From Oscillospiraceae bacterium (GTDB lineage: Bacteria > Bacillota > Clostridia > Oscillospirales > Ruminococcaceae), in assembly GCA_017828975.1 (NCBI GenBank), contig JAGAJN010000027.1:1-37308 (forward strand): a stretch of 37,308 nucleotides of DNA, in the 5' to 3' direction. The notes under the pieces were generated by a model that saw only the letters and a list, made by a program, of their open reading frames with translations, did no database searches and was not told the DNA's origin. Below, piece by piece: positions 9,487 to 17,988 of this stretch (within the stretch, counting starts at the first letter, position 1; each line of letters starts with the position of its first letter). Position numbers and translations under genes: made by a program.

Positions 9487-10187
9487 TATTTTTCGTTGGA
9501 AAATGAGTTTAATATTTCCTGCGCCGAATCCGAAAGCATGCGGATCACCTTGCCCTTGTGTGCGTTTGTACCGCACAGGCTGTCAGGGGTGTCTGAATTG
9601 AAGGAGTACATCATTCCCGAATGGGTGTGACCCTCAAAAAAGCCAATGCCCGAAAGGTCAGCTTCATTTGGCAGAAGCTTCACATTGTCCAGAAAAGCAA
9701 GCGTTCCGTCAATATGAACGGCAGTCCTTGAACGGTAGCTTGTAAAAGCAAATTGTTCATTCATGGCAGTACGTCCGCAGGAGAAAATATCCTGCATAAG
9801 AAACGAAGCTTCGTTTCCGAGAAATATTTCTGTCCTGCCGTCAAAAATGCTTTCCGCAAAGGGGATAACGGGCTGCGGAAGATACAAAAATCTGCCGCCG
9901 TTTTCCACGGTGATTTTTACACGCTGAACTGCGCCGCCCTTTTCTCCCGATTTGAAAATTTTCGTAAATGACTGCCCCGTAAATTTCAGGGAAGCGTTTT
10001 CCTTAACGACAATTTCTATCTCGTAAATATCGCCGTCAAGCATTCCCGCACTTGCCGTCATCATCATTATCTCGGTGTATCGGGGGTAATAAAACGGCTT
10101 TGCTATTTTTATGGGAGATGAAAAAAAGCTGTCCGTTATGACCGTTCTGCCGTTTTTATTTTCGGCGCAGATATATAGGCGGCTCAT
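9486..10187 (-). CDS. ureD: Urease accessory protein UreD (UreH)
   Basis: A 233-residue protein, last gene of the urease operon. UreD is the scaffold that binds apo-urease and, with UreF and UreG, delivers nickel to the active site. Recognisable UreD family features are [21 protein letters not shown] near the N-terminus, the [11 protein letters not shown] strand and the [19 protein letters not shown] segment. It is somewhat shorter than many homologues (about 260-280). Its ATG overlaps the ureG stop by 4 bases, which indicates translational coupling. Placing ureD last, after ureG, is common in Gram-positive operons. Confidence 0.9.
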   Translation of the reverse strand: MSRLYICAENKNGRTVITDSFFSSPIKIAKPFYYPRYTEIMMMTASAGMLDGDIYEIEIVVKENASLKFTGQSFTKIFKSGEKGGAVQRVKITVENGGRFLYLPQPVIPFAESIFDGRTEIFLGNEASFLMQDIFSCGRTAMNEQFAFTSYRSRTAVHIDGTLAFLDNVKLLPNEADLSGIGFFEGHTHSGMMYSFNSDTPDSLCGTNAHKGKVIRMLSDSAQEILNSFSNEK

Positions 10188-10795
10188 TTCAGATCCTCAA
10201 AAAGAACATTTTTCTTTATCCAGGAAATGACCTCATCAACGCCGTCAAGGGACATCAGATTTGTGAACATATACGGTCTGCCGTTTCTCATTCTTTCGGA
10301 ATCCCTTGCCATGACATCAAGGCTTGCGCCTACAAGTGGAGCAAGGTCTGTCTTGTTTATTACAAGCAGGTCGGAACGTGTTACTCCGGGACCGCCCTTC
10401 CTCGGAATTTTCTCGCCCTGTGCAACGTCAATGACATAGATCGTTGCATCTGCCAGGTCGGGGGAAAATGTGGCAGAAAGGTTATCTCCGCCGCTTTCAA
10501 TAAAAATGATCTGAACATCGGGAAATTTTTCCGCCATTTCCTCAACAGCTTCAAGATTCATGGAACAATCCTCTCTGATGGCAGTATGAGGACAGCCGCC
10601 TGTTTCAACGCCTACGATTCTTTCGGGGGGAAGCTTGGAATTTTTTATGAGAAACTCGGCGTCCTCCTTTGTGTAAATATCGTTGGTAACAACGCAGATG
10701 CTGTATTCCTCGGACATTTTCCTTGTAAGCCGTTCAATAAGTGCGGTCTTTCCCGAGCCTACGGGACCGCCCACGCCGATCTTTACATATGACAT
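10184..10795 (-). CDS. ureG: Urease accessory GTPase UreG
   Basis: A 203-residue SIMIBI-class GTPase that powers nickel delivery to urease. The P-loop [17 protein letters not shown] is near the N-terminus. [20 protein letters not shown] contains the conserved Cys-Pro-His nickel-binding motif, [19 protein letters not shown] follows, and the nucleotide-specificity motif is [14 protein letters not shown] 10795 is chosen because GAGAGG lies 8 bases upstream; a GTG three codons earlier has no spaced ribosome binding site. It overlaps ureD by 4 bases and follows ureF by 12 bases. Confidence 0.96.
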   Translation of the reverse strand: MSYVKIGVGGPVGSGKTALIERLTRKMSEEYSICVVTNDIYTKEDAEFLIKNSKLPPERIVGVETGGCPHTAIREDCSMNLEAVEEMAEKFPDVQIIFIESGGDNLSATFSPDLADATIYVIDVAQGEKIPRKGGPGVTRSDLLVINKTDLAPLVGASLDVMARDSERMRNGRPYMFTNLMSLDGVDEVISWIKKNVLFEDLK

Positions 10796-10807
10796 ACGAT
10801 ACACCTC

Positions 10808-11476
10808 TCAGGATATATAAATTCGCGAGTATAGTTTTTCGTGTTCCATGGAACGCAGGTCAAAGCCAAAGCCGCTTATTCCAAGCTCATCTTCGGGAAC
10901 AGTCAGCGCTTTTTCAACTGCATGGGGGATAAGCTTCATGGCTTCGCTTAATGCCGCCTGACCGTCAAGCTGTCTGAGCGGCACAAGCTTGACCGCATGA
11001 TTTACCATTGATGAAAGCAGGCTGTAACAGTACATCTCCAAGCCTGTGACAATATCCGTATTCGTATCGGCAATGAAAAGTCCCACGGCAATGCAGTGAT
11101 GCCCCGAACATTCGCCCGAGGATATTTTTTCGGAATAGCTTTCAAGCTGTCGGTATCTGCCCATTGCCATTTCGGCTTTGAGAAATCTTGCGCAAAGCTT
11201 TTCGCTGCCGTTTCTCAGTTCATAGGGCGATTTTGCGGCGGTGCATATTTCGTCAAGCAATGAAACATCTCCGCCGTTTGCAGCCTTTGCCGCAAAGCCT
11301 AAGTCACTCGTTGGCAGGGTGTAAATATACGCAGACAGAAAATTTTCAAGACTCTCCCTATCTTTTACTATCTCCTTCTGAGTGTAGGTTTCCATACCGT
11401 TTGACAGCGTGAAGGTGCCAATAGGGAACAGGCTGTCAAGTGCCTGCATCAGAGAGATAAGCCCTGTATTATTCAT
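10808..11476 (-). CDS. ureF: Urease accessory protein UreF
   Basis: A protein of 222 residues from ATG 11476. UreF bridges UreD and UreG in the activation complex and controls the GTPase. The N-terminal LMQALDSLFPIGTFTLSNGMETY is the family signature, and the helical body includes SGECSGHHCIAVGLFIAD. The start is uncertain. ATG 11476 overlaps the ureE stop by 8 bases and fits translational coupling; an in-frame ATG at 11494 would give 228 residues. Neither has a strong ribosome binding site. Confidence 0.93.
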   Translation of the reverse strand: MNNTGLISLMQALDSLFPIGTFTLSNGMETYTQKEIVKDRESLENFLSAYIYTLPTSDLGFAAKAANGGDVSLLDEICTAAKSPYELRNGSEKLCARFLKAEMAMGRYRQLESYSEKISSGECSGHHCIAVGLFIADTNTDIVTGLEMYCYSLLSSMVNHAVKLVPLRQLDGQAALSEAMKLIPHAVEKALTVPEDELGISGFGFDLRSMEHEKLYSRIYIS

Positions 11477-11912
11477 GGTGATGGGTATGCGCATGGGCTC
11501 TGCACTCGATATATCCGGAAAATTTCTCGTGAGTTTTTGTCACGCTGAATCCAAGCTTTTTCAGATATTCAAAGGTCGGTTCGTCATAGGGACATTTAAC
11601 GTTATTTTCGGATATTGAGAGCGACAGATGACGGTTTCCAAGCTCAAAGCAGAGCCGTCCCATTTCCTTCATACTGCTCACATTTACGCTTACAAGGTCG
11701 CATGGGGCAATTTCTACCGCAATTATCCTGCTGTCGTCCTCGTAAAGAATATCTCCCTCATTAAGCGGAGAATCCACCTTTATGCCAATATCCTCACCCG
11801 CTGATGTGGTTTTGCGAAGCAGCTTTTTGTCACGCTCGAACCAGTCGATAGTGACGGTTTCAACTTGCTTTGATGTTTCGTGAAGCTTTCCGATAATTTT
11901 TTCCGCTATCAT
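11469..11912 (-). CDS. ureE: Urease nickel chaperone UreE
   Basis: A 147-residue metallochaperone that supplies Ni(II) to the UreDFG complex. The N-terminal peptide-binding-like domain (TIDWFERDKKLLRKTTSAG) and the metal-binding domain (CFELGNRHLSLSISENNVKCPYDEPTFEYL) with its conserved GNRH histidine are visible. The C-terminus ends in a His-rich tail, ECRAHAHTHHHE, typical of nickel-storing UreE. AAAGGAC lies 7 bases before ATG 11912. Confidence 0.96.
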   Translation of the reverse strand: MIAEKIIGKLHETSKQVETVTIDWFERDKKLLRKTTSAGEDIGIKVDSPLNEGDILYEDDSRIIAVEIAPCDLVSVNVSSMKEMGRLCFELGNRHLSLSISENNVKCPYDEPTFEYLKKLGFSVTKTHEKFSGYIECRAHAHTHHHE

Positions 11913-11925
11913 AAAAAGTGTCCTT

Positions 11926-12237
11926 TCATTTCTTGGTAAGTACCGCCTTTAAAACGCCGTCGGGGTCTTTTATAAGAAGGGAAACCAGCCAGATGACCAT
12001 TCCGAAGGCGGTAACGGACAGTCCCAGAAATCCGTCGTTTATCATATCTGCGGCTGCGGGAAGAAAATAATCCGCACCGGCTTCCATATACTCGGCAACA
12101 GCGTCAACAAGCCACATAAGCGACGCTCCCCAGTACATAAAGCAAAGCAGGCTGACATTGTGTTTTCTCGCCTTTTCGCTTGTGTACCATATAGCTGTGC
12201 TTATAACTGCGGCAATTATCGTAATAAGAAGTGTCAT
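11926..12237 (-). CDS. Unknown small membrane protein in the urease operon (second of a pair)
   Basis: A 103-residue protein I do not recognise. It has hydrophobic segments near residues 1-17 (LLITIIAAVISTAIWY), about 30-48 (CFMYWGASLMWLVDAVAEY) and about 70-90 (FLGLSVTAFGMVIWLVSLLI), so 2-3 membrane helices. The loop EYMEAGADYFLPAAADMIND carries several acidic residues. Its ATG overlaps the stop of the preceding small gene by 4 bases, and ureE follows 13 bases after its stop, so it is firmly inside the operon. It resembles neither UreI, UreJ/HupE nor the Yut/UT urea channels as far as I can see. A role in nickel or urea handling is guilt-by-association only. Confidence 0.75.
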   Translation of the reverse strand: MTLLITIIAAVISTAIWYTSEKARKHNVSLLCFMYWGASLMWLVDAVAEYMEAGADYFLPAAADMINDGFLGLSVTAFGMVIWLVSLLIKDPDGVLKAVLTKK

Positions 12238-12611
12238 TTTTCAGCACCTCTCAAAGCATTATCTCTGCGTCTTTCAATAGCGGTGCTGACCGCAGCCATG
12301 ACCGCCCAAACAGCCGTTACAAGCACTGCCATAGCAACTCCCGAGGTAGACATTTCGTGCAGCATTGCCATAGTGCTTTCTGCTGAATTTGCTGCGGTGA
12401 GGAACGGAAACCAAGGTGTTACCTCGCCGTGCCAGACGTGTTCAAATGCCAGAAGTGCAGAGCCGCCCCAAAGCATTTTATTCAGCCAGCCTATTTTTTC
12501 GGAAAAATTCACAGATAAGCTTTCTCCTGTTTTCTTTTCGTGATGTTCGATAATTTTTTGTGCGGCAGTCGTGATGATCGCTTCTGCTGCGGGAACTGTA
12601 AAACAAGCCAT
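12234..12611 (-). CDS. Unknown small membrane protein in the urease operon (first of a pair)
   Basis: A 125-residue protein, family not identified. The start at ATG 12611 (MACFTVPAAEAI) is chosen because GGAGG (12620-12624) lies 8 bases upstream; an earlier ATG at 12626 overlaps the ureC stop but itself contains that ribosome binding site. Features are an amphipathic N-terminus with EHHEKK, a hydrophobic LNKMLWGGSALLAFEHVWHG (two His), the aromatic segment TPWFPF, and a clear membrane helix GVAMAVLVTAVWAVMAAVS before a basic C-terminus (ERRRDNALRG). It is coupled to the next small gene by a 4-base overlap. The His residues leave metal binding possible but unproven. Confidence 0.8.
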   Translation of the reverse strand: MACFTVPAAEAIITTAAQKIIEHHEKKTGESLSVNFSEKIGWLNKMLWGGSALLAFEHVWHGEVTPWFPFLTAANSAESTMAMLHEMSTSGVAMAVLVTAVWAVMAAVSTAIERRRDNALRGAEK

Positions 12612-12625
12612 AATATTTTCCTCCA

Positions 12626-14338
12626 TTAAAACAGATAATATTTTTGTGTGAGCGGGAGTTTTTCCGCAGCTTCGCAGATGATCTCCTCGCCGTCAACGGT
12701 TACATGATAGTTTTCGGGATCGACCTTAATATCTCCCGTTCTGTCGTTAAAGCGCATATCCTTTTTGCCGATGCTGCGGCAGTCCTTAACCGGAAGAATT
12801 ATCCGCTGCAAATCAAGCCTTTCCTCAATGCCGTTTTCCTTTGCCGCCTTTGATACAAAGGTCGCACAGCAGCGTTTCACCGCAAGTCCCTCGGCACCGA
12901 ACATTTTCGTGTAAACAACGGGCTGGGGTGTTGGAATGGACGCATTTGCATCGCCCATTTTTGATGCGCAGATAAATCCGCCTTTGATTATCATTTCGGG
13001 CTTTACGCCGAACATTGACGGTTTCCACAGCACAAGATCGGCAATTTTTCCGACCTCGACAGAACCCACATATTCGGAAATTCCGTGAGTAACTGCGGGA
13101 TTTATGGTGTACTTTGAAACATATCTCTTGACACGGAAATTGTCGTTTCTGTCGTTATCCTCGGGGAGAGCTCCTCGCTGATCCTTCATTTTCGATGCGG
13201 TCTGCCAGGTTCGGGTAATGACCTCGCCAACACGTCCCATAGCCTGTGAATCGCTGGACATCATGCTGAAAATTCCCATATCGTGAAGAACGTCCTCCGC
13301 CGCAATAGTTTCGGGACGAATCCTCGAATCCGCAAAGGCAATATCCTCGGGCACCTTGCTGTCAAGATGGTGGCAAACCATAAGCATATCAAGGTGTTCG
13401 TCAATGGTATTCTTTGTAAAGGGCATTGTGGGATTTGTGGAAGACGGCAGAATATTCGGGAATGCCGCCGCCTTGATAATATCGGGAGCGTGTCCGCCGC
13501 CTGCGCCCTCGGTGTGATATGTGTGGATAACTCTGCCGCCGATGGCATTCAGAGTATCCTCCACAAATCCGCCCTCATTGAGCGTATCGGTATGTATGGA
13601 AACCTGAACATCATATTTATCCGCAACAGTCAGTGCCCTGTCAATAACGGAAGGCGTTGAACCCCAGTCCTCGTGAATTTTCAGACCGCATGCGCCCGCT
13701 TCTATCTGCTCGGCAAGTGTATCAAGGTCTGCGCTGTTTCCCTTTCCGAGAAATCCCAGATTCATCGGGTATTCTTCCGCTGCTTCTATCATTTTTTCAA
13801 GATTGAATTTTCCGGGGGTGCAGGTGGTGGCGTTTGTTCCGTCGGCAGGACCCGTTCCGCCGCCTATCATTGTTGTGATTCCCGAATAAAGAGCGGTTTC
13901 TATCTGTGTCGGGCTGATAAAGTGGATATGGGTGTCGATTCCGCCTGCTGTGAGGATAAGCCCCTCTCCCGCAATGGCTTCCGTGCCTGCGCCGAAAACG
14001 AGAGATGGTGTTACACCGTCCATAATATCGGGATTTCCCGCCTTGCCTATGCCGCAAATTTTCCCGTCCTTAATGCCGATGTCCGCCTTGTAAATTCCCG
14101 TGCAGTCAACGACAAGCGCAGAGGTAATGACCGTATCGGGACATTCGCTGTCGGGGACGGTACAGGACTGTCCCATGCCGTCACGGAGAGATTTTCCGCC
14201 TCCGAATTTGGCTTCATCTCCATACACCGTATAGTCCTTTTCGACCTCGATAATAAGAGAAGTGTCCGCAAGACGCACTCTGTCGCCCGTTGTTGGACCG
14301 TACATATCGGCATACTGCTTTTTGCTCATTTTAAACAT
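12626..14338 (-). CDS. ureC: Urease alpha (catalytic) subunit UreC
   Basis: A 570-residue, full-length UreC, the nickel amidohydrolase subunit that hydrolyses urea to ammonia and carbamate. The DTHIHF nickel ligands are present. The bridging lysine (carbamylated in the active enzyme) is K220 in GLKIHEDWG, the same number as in the well-studied Sporosarcina pasteurii enzyme, which supports the start. Also seen are [12 protein letters not shown], the GGGHAPDI loop, the mobile-flap motif MVCHHLD and the [10 protein letters not shown] ligand Asp. GGGGG in the end of ureAB serves as ribosome binding site. All catalytic residues look intact. Confidence 0.98.
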   Translation of the reverse strand: MFKMSKKQYADMYGPTTGDRVRLADTSLIIEVEKDYTVYGDEAKFGGGKSLRDGMGQSCTVPDSECPDTVITSALVVDCTGIYKADIGIKDGKICGIGKAGNPDIMDGVTPSLVFGAGTEAIAGEGLILTAGGIDTHIHFISPTQIETALYSGITTMIGGGTGPADGTNATTCTPGKFNLEKMIEAAEEYPMNLGFLGKGNSADLDTLAEQIEAGACGLKIHEDWGSTPSVIDRALTVADKYDVQVSIHTDTLNEGGFVEDTLNAIGGRVIHTYHTEGAGGGHAPDIIKAAAFPNILPSSTNPTMPFTKNTIDEHLDMLMVCHHLDSKVPEDIAFADSRIRPETIAAEDVLHDMGIFSMMSSDSQAMGRVGEVITRTWQTASKMKDQRGALPEDNDRNDNFRVKRYVSKYTINPAVTHGISEYVGSVEVGKIADLVLWKPSMFGVKPEMIIKGGFICASKMGDANASIPTPQPVVYTKMFGAEGLAVKRCCATFVSKAAKENGIEERLDLQRIILPVKDCRSIGKKDMRFNDRTGDIKVDPENYHVTVDGEEIICEAAEKLPLTQKYYLF

Positions 14339-14340
14339 TT

Positions 14341-15021
14341 TTATGCCCCCTTAAAGCCAAGCTTTTTCGCCTTTTCAAGGGCAGCCTGTCTGACATTTTC
14401 ATCGTCAAAGCAGCCCTGTGTAAGGTCGTTCAGACCCATTCCCACACGGTTTCCGCCTATATCCACAAGTCTTACCTTCTTGCTTTCACCCGGTTCAAAT
14501 CTCACGGCAGTTCCTGCGGGAATGTCAAGCCGTTTTCCGAAAGCCGCCGCACGGTCAAATTCCAGCATTTTGTTTACTTCAAAGAAATGGAAATGCGAAC
14601 CTGTCTGAACGGGACGGTCGGCGGTGTTGGTGACGGTTATTTCCACCGAATTTTTGCCCTCATTGACAGTTATCTCGCCGTCGTCGATCAGCATTTCGCC
14701 GGGGATAATTTTGTTGTTCGGTATGATAGGCTCGTGTACGGTCACAAGCTTTGTGCCGTCGGGGAAGGTGGCTTCAAGCTGTATCTCGTGAATCATCTCC
14801 GCAACGCCGTCCATAACGTCGTCGGCAGATAACAGCTGTCTGCCCCTGCTCATAAGCTCGGTCACGGACAAGCCGTCACGGGCAAGCTCCAGAAGCTCCG
14901 AGGTTATGTATGCCACAGCCTCCGGGTAGTTGAGCTTCAAACCTCTTGCTTTACGTTGTTTTGCAAGTTCGCCTGCGTAATGCGTCATTAGTCGTTCCTG
15001 CTCTCTTGGGGTGAGGTGCAT
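14341..15021 (-). CDS. ureAB: Fused urease gamma-beta subunit (UreAB)
   Basis: A 226-residue fusion of the two small urease subunits. Residues 1 to about 99 are the gamma subunit ([48 protein letters not shown]). Residues about 100-226 are the beta subunit ([44 protein letters not shown]). Most bacteria encode these separately; the fused form is best known from Helicobacter. AAAGGAGAG precedes the ATG, and ureC starts 2 bases after its stop. It is the first gene of the operon. Confidence 0.96.
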   Translation of the reverse strand: MHLTPREQERLMTHYAGELAKQRKARGLKLNYPEAVAYITSELLELARDGLSVTELMSRGRQLLSADDVMDGVAEMIHEIQLEATFPDGTKLVTVHEPIIPNNKIIPGEMLIDDGEITVNEGKNSVEITVTNTADRPVQTGSHFHFFEVNKMLEFDRAAAFGKRLDIPAGTAVRFEPGESKKVRLVDIGGNRVGMGLNDLTQGCFDDENVRQAALEKAKKLGFKGA

Positions 15022-15035
15022 ACGGTATCTCTCCT

Positions 15036-15082
15036 TTTAAAAAAATAAAAGTCCGTACGGGTCATTGACCCAGCACGAACTT
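15036..15082 (-). promoter_or_regulatory. Terminator-like hairpin in the ureAB leader
   Basis: Read on the minus strand, AAGTTCGTGCTGGGTCA pairs with TGACCCGTACGGACTT, allowing G-U pairs and one bulge, and is followed by TTATTTTTTT before the ribosome binding site. It lies between the inferred ureA promoter and the start codon, so it can act as a transcription attenuator. No gene upstream on this strand needs a terminator here. Confidence 0.6.
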
Positions 15083-15115
15083 CGTTGTTCCTAAAATATG
15101 CTTTTTCTGTATTTC

Positions 15116-15144
15116 ATTATACCACGGCATTGCTTTCATTGATA
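15116..15144 (-). promoter_or_regulatory. Promoter of the urease operon (weak -35, extended -10)
   Basis: On the minus strand, TGGTATAAT gives an extended -10 (TATAAT at 15116-15121), with TATCAA as a poor -35 box (15139-15144) 17 bases upstream. The leader is about 90 bases. A weak -35 directly beside phased repeats is the usual form of an activator-dependent promoter. Confidence 0.65.
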
Positions 15145-15178
15145 CAGTAAAAAACAGTGAAAATACAGCAAAAACAAG
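15144..15178. repeat. Helically phased ACAG/A-tract direct repeats upstream of the ureA promoter
   Basis: ACAG occurs at 15144, 15154 and 15165, each followed by an A-rich run, with a variant ACAAG at 15174. The spacing of about 10-11 bases places them on one helix face, directly upstream of the ureA -35 box. They could be binding sites for the neighbouring AraC-type regulator or a curved UP-like element. Confidence 0.55.
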
Positions 15179-15208
15179 ATAATTTTCGGTAAATTCAAAA
15201 AACTGTCA

Positions 15209-15237
15209 TTGACAACAGCGGTTATCTATGGTAAAAT
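15209..15237 (+). promoter_or_regulatory. Promoter of the hybrid histidine kinase gene
   Basis: TTGACA (15209-15214), a 17-base spacer and TAAAAT (15232-15237) make a near-consensus housekeeping promoter, firing away from urease. The predicted leader of about 50 bases contains the 18-bp motif at 15247-15264. Confidence 0.8.
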
Positions 15238-15246
15238 TCTGATGAA

Positions 15247-15264
15247 AAATGCAGGATTTTATAT
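15247..15264 (+). promoter_or_regulatory. 18-bp motif shared with the cytidylate-kinase-like gene promoter, copy 1
   Basis: AAATGCAGGATTTTATAT is identical to 18810-18827. Here it lies just downstream of the kinase promoter, at about +5 to +25. An exact 18-bp match in two control regions of one locus is unlikely by chance and suggests a shared regulator site. Confidence 0.65.
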
Positions 15265-15291
15265 TGAAAGTTGCAAAATGGGGGCGTCTTA

Positions 15292-17988
15292 ATGAAACGA
15301 AAATTCAGGATAAATACCTTTAGCAGCAAAACTATTTCCGTGGTGACCATACTGATTTTCCTTTGCGTTATGACCATTATTTTTGCGGGGAGCAGATATG
15401 TGAACACCTGTATCGAAGCGGCGGAAAATGCCCGAAAAAATTCCGAGGAGCTGAGAATGCTGGGCGAAAAGCTGGCGTATGCGTCCGACTATTTGACAGA
15501 TGAAGCAAGGCGGTATTCGGTCACGGGGGATATTTCGCATTTGTACAATTACTGGCACGAGGTCTTTTCTGCAAAAACGAGAGATGGAGTCATTGAAACG
15601 CTGTCCTCATACGGTCCGCCCGCAAATGAAAGGGAGCTGCTTGAAAAGGCAAAGCAGTATTCGGATATGCTGATAAACACCGAAATGATCTCAATGAAGC
15701 TGCGTCTTATTTCCGACGGGAAAACTGCCGATGACTACTTTTATAATGAGGAGCTTTGCGGTTATGTCAGAATGGTGGAGGAATGTGAGCTTCCTGCCGA
15801 ATATGACAATATGACCGCCGATGAAATGGGAGAAAAGGCAGAGGCTATATTGCATGACGCTTTTTACAATGAATCAAAGTCGCTGATAATGTCGCCCATA
15901 CAGGAATTTCAGGCGGCAATGGCGGCACGTCTTGACAAGGACGAGGACGAGTCGGCAAGGGGCATTGCGTTTGCGTCATATGTTCAGATAATAGGCTCGG
16001 TGGCGGTAATTGTGCTTGTGGGCATATTGATAATCGGGATAAACTTTTTTTACATAAAGCCCATAGAAAGGTATTCCGATACGCTTTCCCATTCAAATAT
16101 CGAGAATGATATTTCAAGTGCGGACCTTTCGGTAGTGCGTGTGGTCCCCGACGGAGCGGCGGAGCTTTACCGATTTGGTGAGGTGTTCAATCATTTGTCG
16201 CTGGTGCTGAATAAGGAGCTGAAGATCAGGGCACAGGCGGAAGAGAATATGCGTATCGCAAAAGAGCAGGCGGACAGCGCAAACGAAGCCAAAACTCAGT
16301 TTTTCGCACAGATGAGTCATGAGCTGCGCACCCCTTTGAATGCTGTTACAGGCTATCTTTATCTTCTTGAAAGAACCGAGCTTGACGATGAACAGAGAAA
16401 ATGCACTCATGGCATCGGAATAGCGGCGGACAACCTGCTGGGGCTTATCAACAATGTCCTTGATTTTTCAAAGATAGAATCGGGGAATATGACCTTTGAA
16501 AATGTATCCTTTGAGCTTCACGGGCTGCTGAATGAAGTGTTTGAGATGATGGAAAATACGGCAAAAAGCAAGGGCATAGGACTTATGCTGAACATTTCCG
16601 AAAAGATACCCGCCGTTGTTTCTGGCGATCCTCTCAGGCTCAGACAGGTGCTGATAAACCTTGTGGGCAATGGGATAAAATTCACCGAAAAAGGGAATGT
16701 TGACATATCCGCTGTGTATATGGGAATGAACGGCGGAAGGCATATAGTCGAATTCGGTATCCGTGACAGCGGCGTCGGAATAAAAAAGGAGGATATTCAA
16801 AGCATTTTTTCGCCGTTTGTTCAGTCCGATGCTGGAGTAACAAGAAAGTACGGCGGAACAGGTCTTGGACTGCCCATTGCGGATATGATAGTAAGCGGAA
16901 TGAGCGGCGGGAAATATCACATTGTCGTATCATCGGAGGAGGGCATAGGCTCATACTTCCGATTTAAGGCGGAATTTGATAAGGGCGCTGAGCTGAGGTC
17001 TGTTGAAGGCTCGGCTGCGGACGATCTGTCGGTAAAGGGAAATACTATCCTGCTTGTTGACGATAACGGCATAAACCTTAAAATAGAAAGCGAGATACTC
17101 GGAAGCTTCGGTCTTGAGGTAATTGCGGCAGAAAGCGGAAATGCTGCTCTCAGACTTGCCGCCGACGCTTCGCCGGACCTTATCCTGCTTGACCTTCATA
17201 TGCCCGGAATGGACGGTTATGAAACGGCGGCAAAGCTGAGAGCGGACGGCATCTGCGTCCCCATTATTGCGCTGACCGCCGATGTTGTTTCGGGGACAAG
17301 GGAAAAGATAATCGCTGCGGGAATGGACGGCTATCTGACAAAGCCCTTCAAAGCGGAAAAACTCAAAAGCGTTATAAACAGATTTCTCGGGAGTGAAATA
17401 GCTTACAGTGATGAGGTCCCCGAAAGCGATTCATTTTTCTGCATAGAAGAGGTGCTGAAAAATCTCGGCGGAAATAATGAGCTTCTGTACAGCGTTGTCA
17501 AGAAATTTATGGTCAATGAACGGTACAGCGGCAAATATATCGAGGCGCATATTAACGGCGGAAGATATGATACTGCGAAAAACATTCTTCACGATGTAAA
17601 GGGCATGGCGGGAAATATGTGCTGTTACCGTTTATGCGACGCTGCGGAGAAGCTGCATGCTGAGCTTATTAACGGGGAATACACTTCGCTTGAAAAATTC
17701 AAGTCGGTCTGGGACAGTACGATAAAAGAACTTGATGGGTTCATTTCGGCATTTGAAAGCAGAAAAAAGAGCGTTTCGGACGATTTGCCGTATGACAGTG
17801 TAAAGAAAAAATTCATTGAGCTTTGCTCCGATTATGACATTTATGCGGCGGAATGGTTTGAAAAATACAGCGATATTTTCCGACGGAATATGGATAACAG
17901 AGCATTCGCAAAGTTAAGTGAAGCGGTCAGCAAATACGATTTTGACAGCGTACTGACTGTTTTTGGAGAGGTGAATACAGATGTATAA
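15292..17988 (+). CDS. Membrane hybrid histidine kinase (HK-REC-Hpt)
   Basis: A protein of 898 residues from ATG 15292, chosen because GGGGG lies 7 bases upstream; a TTG frame begins 7 codons earlier. It has a membrane helix near residues 12-32, an extracytoplasmic helical region of about 190 residues, and a second helix (VAVIVLVGILIIGINFFY). HisKA follows with phospho-acceptor H343 (QMSHELRTPLNAV), then HATPase with N box LINLVGNGIKF, DSGVGI and GGTGLGL. A receiver domain has D634 (LLDLHMPGMDG) and TKPF, and a C-terminal Hpt domain has H767 (ILHDVKGMAGN). All relay residues are present, so a full His-Asp-His relay to the adjacent response regulator is expected. The ligand is unknown; urea, ammonia or nitrogen status is inferred from position. 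It overlaps the regulator gene by 8 bases. Confidence 0.93.
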   Translation: MKRKFRINTFSSKTISVVTILIFLCVMTIIFAGSRYVNTCIEAAENARKNSEELRMLGEKLAYASDYLTDEARRYSVTGDISHLYNYWHEVFSAKTRDGVIETLSSYGPPANERELLEKAKQYSDMLINTEMISMKLRLISDGKTADDYFYNEELCGYVRMVEECELPAEYDNMTADEMGEKAEAILHDAFYNESKSLIMSPIQEFQAAMAARLDKDEDESARGIAFASYVQIIGSVAVIVLVGILIIGINFFYIKPIERYSDTLSHSNIENDISSADLSVVRVVPDGAAELYRFGEVFNHLSLVLNKELKIRAQAEENMRIAKEQADSANEAKTQFFAQMSHELRTPLNAVTGYLYLLERTELDDEQRKCTHGIGIAADNLLGLINNVLDFSKIESGNMTFENVSFELHGLLNEVFEMMENTAKSKGIGLMLNISEKIPAVVSGDPLRLRQVLINLVGNGIKFTEKGNVDISAVYMGMNGGRHIVEFGIRDSGVGIKKEDIQSIFSPFVQSDAGVTRKYGGTGLGLPIADMIVSGMSGGKYHIVVSSEEGIGSYFRFKAEFDKGAELRSVEGSAADDLSVKGNTILLVDDNGINLKIESEILGSFGLEVIAAESGNAALRLAADASPDLILLDLHMPGMDGYETAAKLRADGICVPIIALTADVVSGTREKIIAAGMDGYLTKPFKAEKLKSVINRFLGSEIAYSDEVPESDSFFCIEEVLKNLGGNNELLYSVVKKFMVNERYSGKYIEAHINGGRYDTAKNILHDVKGMAGNMCCYRLCDAAEKLHAELINGEYTSLEKFKSVWDSTIKELDGFISAFESRKKSVSDDLPYDSVKKKFIELCSDYDIYAAEWFEKYSDIFRRNMDNRAFAKLSEAVSKYDFDSVLTVFGEVNTDV

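Noticed and set aside
13673-14608. A 311-codon plus-strand frame across ureC and ureAB
   Set aside because: It is antisense to two clear urease genes, and its translation shows no domain.
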